Shown here: positions 45,601-54,600 of the stretch, in pieces
Layout: every line of letters begins with the position of its first letter
Numbering within the stretch: position 1 is the stretch's first letter
NCBI GenBank assembly: GCA_007844125.1
Contig: CM017569.1
Span: 8,646,995-8,710,994, forward strand
From: Sinonovacula constricta
Lineage: Eukaryota; Mollusca; Bivalvia; Cardiida; Solecurtidae
Direction: 5' to 3'
DNA length: 64,000 nt
Notes under the pieces: model-generated
What the model was told of the DNA's origin: nothing
What the model saw: the letters and a program-made list of their open reading frames with translations, nothing else
The model's database searches: none
Program-made: the position numbers and the translations under genes

Positions 45601-48600
45601 CAGTCGGCAATTAAGGTTGGACAAGACGGATAGACTGTTTGACTGCTATATGCTGCCCTTTTGGGGTTTAAACATTTCACAACCATGGTGTGAATTGGTA
45701 GCTGTTTGTGAAAGTTTAAATAGTATGGAAGACCTTTGCAAATGTATATCGCCTGAAAACAACACACACAATATATCAAATATATAACTTTAATGTATCT
45801 AATAAAAAGAAAAGATTTTCCCTGCTTTTAAGTTTGTAAGGAATGGCCACTTTCCCAAACTGGTAGGACCCCTCGCATCTGCTACTGCTAGCATTTGTAT
45901 TGAGAGAAAAGAATAATGTTGATCCATGGCCACTTTTGTAGAATGGGATGGGTGAAGATGATCAAATATTAACACAAAACCTGATTTACAGTCTGTTCTG
46001 TTAACAATTTAACAGACTATTCAGGCTCAGTTCACTTCTGATGGGAAACCAATAAATTATTCACTATGCTACCAGAAAGATATAATGCTGTTCTGCCTTT
46101 AAAAGGAATAAGGGAATACAGAGAATGTAAACTTATGAGTGTATTTTTTTCATTTAATCAACAGATTTGAGGTTATAGATACCTGTTTACCATAACAAAG
46201 ATTTAAAAATATCTTAAACTCAATAAAGTTCAATAACCATGTTTACGGAAGTATCTGAGACACTGCACTGTTCATTTATTTATTATAAGGGATGAAAATT
46301 GAATCCTAAAACAATATTCACATTAAATGTATTCAAATCATATTTGAATATTCAGAATGAATTTATATTATAGTGGCTCATGGCAGGATAATTTGTCATT
46401 ATGTTTAGTGTGTTTTTTCATTGTAAAATGTTTTATAACTGTGATAATTGATGTTACCAGCCTTACTTTATGCAGTAGTGGCGGTATATTCATGACTTTA
46501 GTAGAGCATTTTATTTTAAAATGATGATTTCTTCTTTTGAAATACAAACAGCAATATCATCAACCCGCCACTATCCAATCTATCGCTCGGTCAGCAGTTA
46601 TTTGCAAGAGGACATGGTGAATGAATAATGCTAGTAAATGTGTGATCAGTGTCATTGTTCCTTAACAATTAATATAATTATGAACATTTTAACTCTTATG
46701 ACAAAATGATAAAGTTACCAATCAACATTAGAATGACCCCCTTGTAATTTACTCATTATTAATTGGTCACCTTAAACTTGAGTGTCTTTTTGTTAAATGT
46801 TGTACTTCACACAATAACATTTACAGTTTAAAGACATGTTGCACAAATAATGACTTATTTGTATTGACATATGACTTGCTTAATTAAAGGAGCTACTTAA
46901 GCTCCTTTTGATGTTAACATAACAATTTAATAAGACCATATAATAGTTTATTTGATGAAACTGTAAAACAAATATCAAATAGCTCACAATTTTAATATGT
47001 TACTCTACTTAACACAAACAGTCAATTATGTTATATAAACTAATTTTATAAATAACGCTTATATGTAAAGGAAGCATTTTCAAAAGGACCACATGCAGGT
47101 GATGTTGGATCGACTGTAAGACAATTAGGAAAACCCCCCAGGTTTTATTTAGGGAAATCGCTCAAGTGTACAGCCAATTAACGGTCTTGATTGGTTTGGT
47201 GGTCGGTTTGATGTTAAATTGTGATTGACTGATTATCACTAAGAGTATCACTTGGACGTTAATCCGAAGCCGTAACATGTCAATCAGAGAAAGAGAAAGT
47301 AAATACAAAGTTGGCTTGACAGTGATCTAGTTGTGTTTTCCAAAAATAAAAGGGGTTCTGGTGGACTGTTATCAAAAGTTATAGCCTTATATAATGTATT
47401 TCATTTATAACAAACAATCCTGACTGAAGCTGTGTAGTCAGTCTTACATAATTAGTAAAGCCGATTGACCAGCACTGAACTGATATGTGTCTTTATTGTA
47501 CATTGGCAAAAGTTTCTACAACTGTATGCGTGATGTGACTGGGTCTGGGTGAGAGAGGGGGCAGATAAGGGGCTGTGCGCGGTGAAGGGATTTCCTACTG
47601 TTTTACCAGATGGCAAATCATTATCAGGTTACATGGAGAGCACAATCACATACTGCCAGCGTCTAAAGTCGTTTGGAGACATTACAATAAACTAAAGAAA
47701 TATTCTTTCAATTTTATCTCAAACTTAGCAAAATTGAATAAGAATGATAAAATATTCAAATTCCAAGATTTCTATTCAAAAACTTAATAGATATTAAAAT
47801 ATTTGAATATTCGTTAACATCCCTATGTCTTATTTAAGAATAATTGGTGCAACTTTTTGATTGATAGCAAATTGCTAATCAAAATAATACAACCCTTTAA
47901 AATCTTGTTTCCATTGGTGGTTTTCAATGTTTTAAACTTTCACAACAGAGGCAATGAAAACTTTTTCTCAATCTGCAGTGACAATATGAATATATGATCT
48001 TATGAATTCATTTAAAAAGAAGGCAATAATTAAATTCATTATGTCATCCACTGAATGGTCAAAAAGTTCTATACTGTTCAAAGTATGTCTGAAATATGGA
48101 TACATTTGTACATAAGTCACACTTTCACTTCTCAATGCTTAAACAATGGTTCTCAAAGACTAAACAAGTCTCAAGAAAGTTTATGAAGGGTATTTTGATT
48201 TCATTTATGTAATTTGATTGATCAGCTGAAAAGAATACTAGAGGTTAACACCAGCCTTGGGAGGCTTTGCTTGACCCTATTAAATTGTGAATGGACAAGG
48301 ACCTCCAAACTACTGAATCTCTAACCATATGACTTATCATCATATTCCATCTGATGGAGAAGTCCATTGCAACAAATATTAAAAGATTTAGCAGTGGGCC
48401 CAAACACTTAAACAGTATGTCTTTGTAATGGCCATTACTGACTTCTGATAAGTAAATGCTTTTTATTCAAATCTTATGACTACCATCAGCATCAAGTTTC
48501 CTTGATAAAAATGTAACATTTTTTTACACAAAACACAGACTATATTCTTTAATGGTGTTACTATTCTGTAGCAAGAAACAGTGGTACCTTGAATGCAGCA

Positions 48601-51600
48601 TTGATCTCGAGGAAGGAGTTAAATGTTGTATTGTAGAAGTCCTGGACCACTTTCCAGTTGCCTGTCTCCCGCGCTGTTCGAACATCTTCCCTATCAACAG
48701 ATAATACCACACAAATAAGCATCAAGTATTGAACAAGTGTAGCCCGTGTCCAGGCCTGGCATGCTTAGTTTACTGGTCTTGGTAATGCCTTTGAAATCAA
48801 ATATTGGTTCTGGATTAAGTCAACTTTGAATCTGTAAATGTTTTTAAATTTTTATCAGCAAACTTATTCTCAGTATTTACATAGTACAGATCCTGATCCT
48901 GGAATTAAACCTTTATCATTTTGCTATTGAAAGGTTAAGAACATTTCTCTCAATACTAACCTGTTCTTATATTTCTACCTAAGTCTTATTGGTGAATACC
49001 AATGGCTCAGTCCCTTACTTTATAACTTCAATACATAGTCAGTAAAATCTTCTACCGTAAAGTTTTATAGATAAGACACGTTTTTTTGCCCCAAATTATG
49101 GTAAAAAAGTGGGGGGTACGTCTTATCCATGCTAAATTAAGTTTTCCCCTTTCTACCCCAGACCAAAATTGACATTTAACATAAAAAAAGACATTTAAAT
49201 TCATTTCTGTATAAAAAAACAAACAATATGCAATAAATTTTTGCAACAAAATTGGCGAAGTTTCATAATCCGGAAACGGTTATTGAGTTTAAGTGAAACG
49301 GGCATATTCTTTGACGACGCTGTTATCATCGTCTAAGTAATATGGTATTATTCAATTGATCAATTTTGATTTGAAATTTGTTTTATTTTGAATGTTAACT
49401 AGGAATAATTTTTTTTAAGTTGAAATTAAAAACCCACTTAACAACAACAATAAAATGTGCATTGGCTATTTGTGCAGACGAATTTTAACACCTCTTTTGA
49501 TGTAAATAGATCGTCTATCATCTGTAAGTAATTACACAGGTGCATAGAACTTACTGATTGTAAGCGGTCACTTAAATACCCTGGTGTGAAAATGAACATT
49601 TAAAAGCCTTTAGTTGTTATTTTAATTGTCATTTGTGTGTTTGTCCCATGTGTCAAGAACTTAATTACAGGCCGAGAACTTAATTGTTTTATGACATGCT
49701 GCCGCGTGAAACAGGATGTTCTCTCAACTCTCAATTGTGTAGGGCTGGGATAGCTGCAAGAATATCCTGTCTGGCGTGTAAACGATATATTGGGGTAGAG
49801 TGTCATAACGCAACACAATACACTTGGTCTTAATAGGCAAACAGTCGCGACGTATTATTCAAGACACTTAGAGAATAATAAGCACTCGGCGCAAACAACG
49901 ATTTACGGAACAATTGGAACATGTTCCCTTGAGTCAAATCGAGCGATGCGGTGATGCGGGAATTGCGTAATGGTGGCCAGATGGATTTGTGAATAGGGGA
50001 TGCGTCTTGTCTTTGAGATTTAGCTTTTTTCCTTTATTCTAGACCTCGAAGAGGGGGTGCATCTTATCTTTGTGTGCGTCTTATAAATAAAACTTTACGG
50101 TAACTATCATTACTAAATATTTTACTGTCTGACAATGAATTTCCCATATTTGTCTTTTTTGTAGTAGAATAATTGGGTTTGACAGATTCTACAACCACCA
50201 TTTGTTTTTAACAATGTTAGTTGTTCCTTTTTTTTAAAGAAGCGGAAGTTTGAATTAAATGTCTCACACAATCTTTAAGTCACTGAGAGATCATATTTTC
50301 TTAAAAGAAATACTGAGCAACTTAACTGTGAAAAAGTGTCATGAACATAACATAATACCATACCCAGTCACAGACTCAGTACAGACTCAGCACCCCCTAC
50401 ATAAATCAAACAGTTCTAAAACAGTATGTATGGGTTGAGTGTACAGCCAGATCTACCATTGCAAGTTTTAGTATGTGTGGTATAGAGGCTGAACAATTGA
50501 CCGCTATTAAAGTTAGATTTGTAAACATTCAAACAAAACGACAATGTATAAATTAAGATACAACAAAACAAGTATGAGCTTACTTACATCAACTGTTCTG
50601 ATGTCTTTGTTCTAACAGGGTATATAACTCTATCAGCTGGACTTTTATTGGATGAGCTCGTCCCGGCACTTGGGGGATGCAACTCTTCATGGCTCATAGA
50701 TAAGTGTTGCTTCGAAGCAACTTGGACTGATGTCGGACTGAGGGTTGACCCAGATGTACCATTTGTGCTGGTTGACCGGTTGGTTGCCCTACTGGTGGCT
50801 CTAGAGTCCTGGGCATATGATGGGGTTGTGCTGCGAGAGGAACCTGACTGGGCTATCAGCAAGCCACGGCTGTCAATGGGAGGCAACTCTGGGCTGAGTG
50901 CACTCCCCTGGGTATTGTTCCCCAGATCTGTTGGACTGCTGGTGTCTGGACCAGTGACCACAGTGTTGAACCCACTGCTGCCATTGGTGGACTTGTTGCT
51001 GCTGTTGTTAGGGGTGAGATTGTTAAAAAAGTTGGCTATAGACTGCAGTCCACGCCTACCTGTTGAGGTCTTGTCCTTCTGAAATAAATAAAGTATGGTA
51101 GATAGACCTACAAATAACTTGAGTATAGACAGTTCCACAAAATAAACTTAACTATTCCAGCTAGTAATATTTTGCAATCTCTCAAATAAGGTGGCCATGT
51201 TGTATTGTATCTGGTAAAGTCCTGTTATGTCATTGCAGTTATAAAGTAAGAAAAGTATGTTGGATTAGCATAATAAATGTATTATGCATTGTATATATTT
51301 TTATCAAAGTGTTGTTTTTTTCTACAAGTGAATTTTACAATCAGTCCTTTAAATATGTTGGCCTAGGTCAATGGGTACTGGTTTGGGAATATTACTGCAC
51401 TTAAAGTTTAATACCTTAGAGGAAAGACAGACATCAGAATAGTAATGAGAATATTTGTTCACCTAAAATTAAATTGAAGCATTTTAGAAACAAACATAAT
51501 ACAAGACCACAATCAACAAGTTCAAACATTTGTGTTTACCATTTTGCTATTTCAATTTAGACAGGCCCAATAAATTTAAAATAAAACCCTTCTGGGCATT

Positions 51601-54600
51601 GAGACTTTAAACAAATGTTGTTTAAACTGTGGCTTCAATTTGTTTAAATAGTATAATCTCCTTTGTATACTTCATATTTATGGGTAATGAAATATTATAA
51701 AATTAATATCAATATCTTAAAAGTAATACATAAGCATTTAAACTTTACTTGCCAGATTTTTTTAAAACCCAGGCTGCATTCTCAGGTTTCTGCTTACGTA
51801 TATTACCTGTAGGTTTATATATTTATAAAAATAAGCAGCAAATAGTGTAAATCCTGATGAGACAACTCTTAGCATGGCTTATCTAGATTTACACCATTTG
51901 CATAAGCCATTTAAATATATCACTAGCAAACTAAGAGTTTATAACCCATAGACCAATACCAAAAACTGCAGACTGAGATAATTTGACATATTGTTAAAAA
52001 GCCAGTAGTAAAAACTGCAGATCCTGATCAGACAGTTCCCATTAATTTTGGAATTCAAGGGAATCCATTGACTTGTACCTAGACTCCAGAGTTGTCTGCC
52101 AGTGTTGTTGAGGGAGGCTGAGTTGACTGCTACTGTGTACTATATCAATCAATATATCATACTTCAACTGGTGTTTACATTGGCCTCATGTCTATTGAAA
52201 GTGTTTCAAAAGATCTAGATACAGGCGTATCAATACCTCACTGAAAGATACATGGACAGGTTTAAACCGTTAAAATTCAATATAAATGACTGTTGTGGAG
52301 TTTAAAATATTCATAGAAACATTCAATGTAGGATCCTCCAATAACCTTATCAAACAGTCCTGCCCCTAAGCACAAAAAAAACCAATGTGCTGAAAGATTG
52401 AATGAAAAAAAACAACACAAATAAGGCTTATAATGTACATATGCTAACTATTTTATAACTACGAAAGATATTTAATGATATAATATACATCACCTTAAGG
52501 CTTTTGTTTAGAGCATGTTGAAACAAGAAATATCACTGAAATTGAACCTTCCTCTGACGGGCTTTAGCCACCCCCACCTTAGCAATAGGCCGTTGCTGTA
52601 ACTAGGTTAAACAAAAAAATCACCAAGATGAGGTCACTCACACTTAAATGTTTGTAATTAAGGTGTTTTATGGGGTTTATTGTTCCACCAACAATATTTC
52701 AAGTATCTGGAGATGGTGTCCACTTGAAGCAGATAAAGTGTTGCCTTCACTGTGTACGGCATGCTGTTAACACCTAGCATGATACCACAGCCAGTCACAT
52801 TATCCTGACACCAGGCCAACCAGTCATGAAACTATCCTTATATTTGCTTGAGCATTAGCAAGGGAGCCATACCACTTCCATTTTTAATGACTATGGTATG
52901 TCATGGCCCTGGGGACACCCATACCAGGAGCCAACGCTCTACCAATTGCACTACCCAGCCCAGTTCTTTTATGGCTGATTTTTTATTTGGTGTGGCATCA
53001 AGCTGACTAAAACTTAAAACAAAAAAGGCAATTTTAAATTTGTTTTATAGTGGATATTTTAAAAATTCTACTTTCCATCACTGATATATATATTTATGCT
53101 ATGAAATGCTTCCAATTTCTCAATGGAAGTATAGAGACAGATAATCAAACAGGTACATATCAAATCATTAATGACTTACTCACTTAGATATTTGGTGAAG
53201 ATTGAACCATTAAGATTTGGCCATAAATGTGGTCTCTAGTGTGTTCACAAGGATTTTCTAAGATTTGACCTAGTGACCTTATTTTTGACCCCACGTGACC
53301 CAATAATGAACTCATAAAAGATTTCATGTAGGCAAACATTCTGGCAAAATTTGGTAAAGATTGGGCCATAAATGTGGCCTCTAGCTGTTCACAAGTTTTT
53401 TTCTAAAATTTGACCTAGTATCCTACTTTTTGACCTTCTGTGACCCAATAACGAACTTATCAAAAATTTTATGCTTATAAACATTCTGACATGTGAAATT
53501 AGCAGATGTACACAAGGATAGGAGCTGAAATTCTTTGATCCAAGTCACCAAGTTTGGCCTGATGCTTGATATCGAGAAAGAGGGGGGTGTAATTCCTGTT
53601 ATCGGTACACATAAAAGGTCACGGAGAATAGCAGAAGGGAATTTAGTGTTATTGTACATACAGAAAGTGTTACAGTGAAGAATTCCAGATGATATCTCAA
53701 TACATGAAATACAACCTGGCCTTATGGCTGAGTTGAGGTAAAATCTGGCCATTTCAACCCATTATATCCACTGCCACTTATGAGTTCAGTAGACTTATGG
53801 TTGAGGAATTACGGTAAAGTGCAATGCTTATTTAAATATTGACCATAATACAATCTAAAGATTCTAAACTATGGTGTAAGAAGTATGACTGACAGGGCAT
53901 ACATTGATGTGAACTCAGTTTAAGACTGTATTTTGTAAATCATAGATGAATACTGCCAAGTCATAATAGTTATTGATTGGTTGCTTGTTAATATATATCT
54001 TAACAGATAACTTGCTGGAAACACCATCCACCACATTCACATAAAAAAACCCTAATGGTGTTGCTAGCAAGTTAATGGTTAAGGCATGCTTAACATGTGC
54101 ATTGTGGTAGACAATAAAGATTCCATATAACCTTTATTCTCCAACATAACCAGAAAAAAATGCTAAGATAAAAACCATACTTTCAAGGTTGATGATAATA
54201 TATTGAAAATCTATTCAAAAGTTATCATAAAAGTATCTGAATTTAAACCATTGGTCACTAGTAAAGTATAAACATAGCTGCAGATGTAAACGATCTGATA
54301 ATACAAATGCTTCAAAACTAATTGTTACATTTTGGGTCTTGAAGGGATGTGCAAATTTTATGAATAAGCACAACTACTTTATTCTAAAAAAAAAGCAAAT
54401 GATGTGGTAGATGTCCCAGCAAACAAGTATGTCACCCCAATAGCTACATATACAAGGTCTGTATATTGTTAACATTTAAATCTGCCAAACAACATACTAT
54501 TTTATCTTTCTTTCAACAGACCATCTCAGCATGCAGCATGCAGCAAAGTGCCTACTTTTATAGCAGAGACCTCCAGCTTGGTATTCTTCAACTCTCTCTC

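Noticed and set aside
50648..51082. 144-codon plus-strand ORF
   Set aside because: Antisense shadow of HECTD2 exon 2, whose splice sites and protein continuity are on the minus strand.
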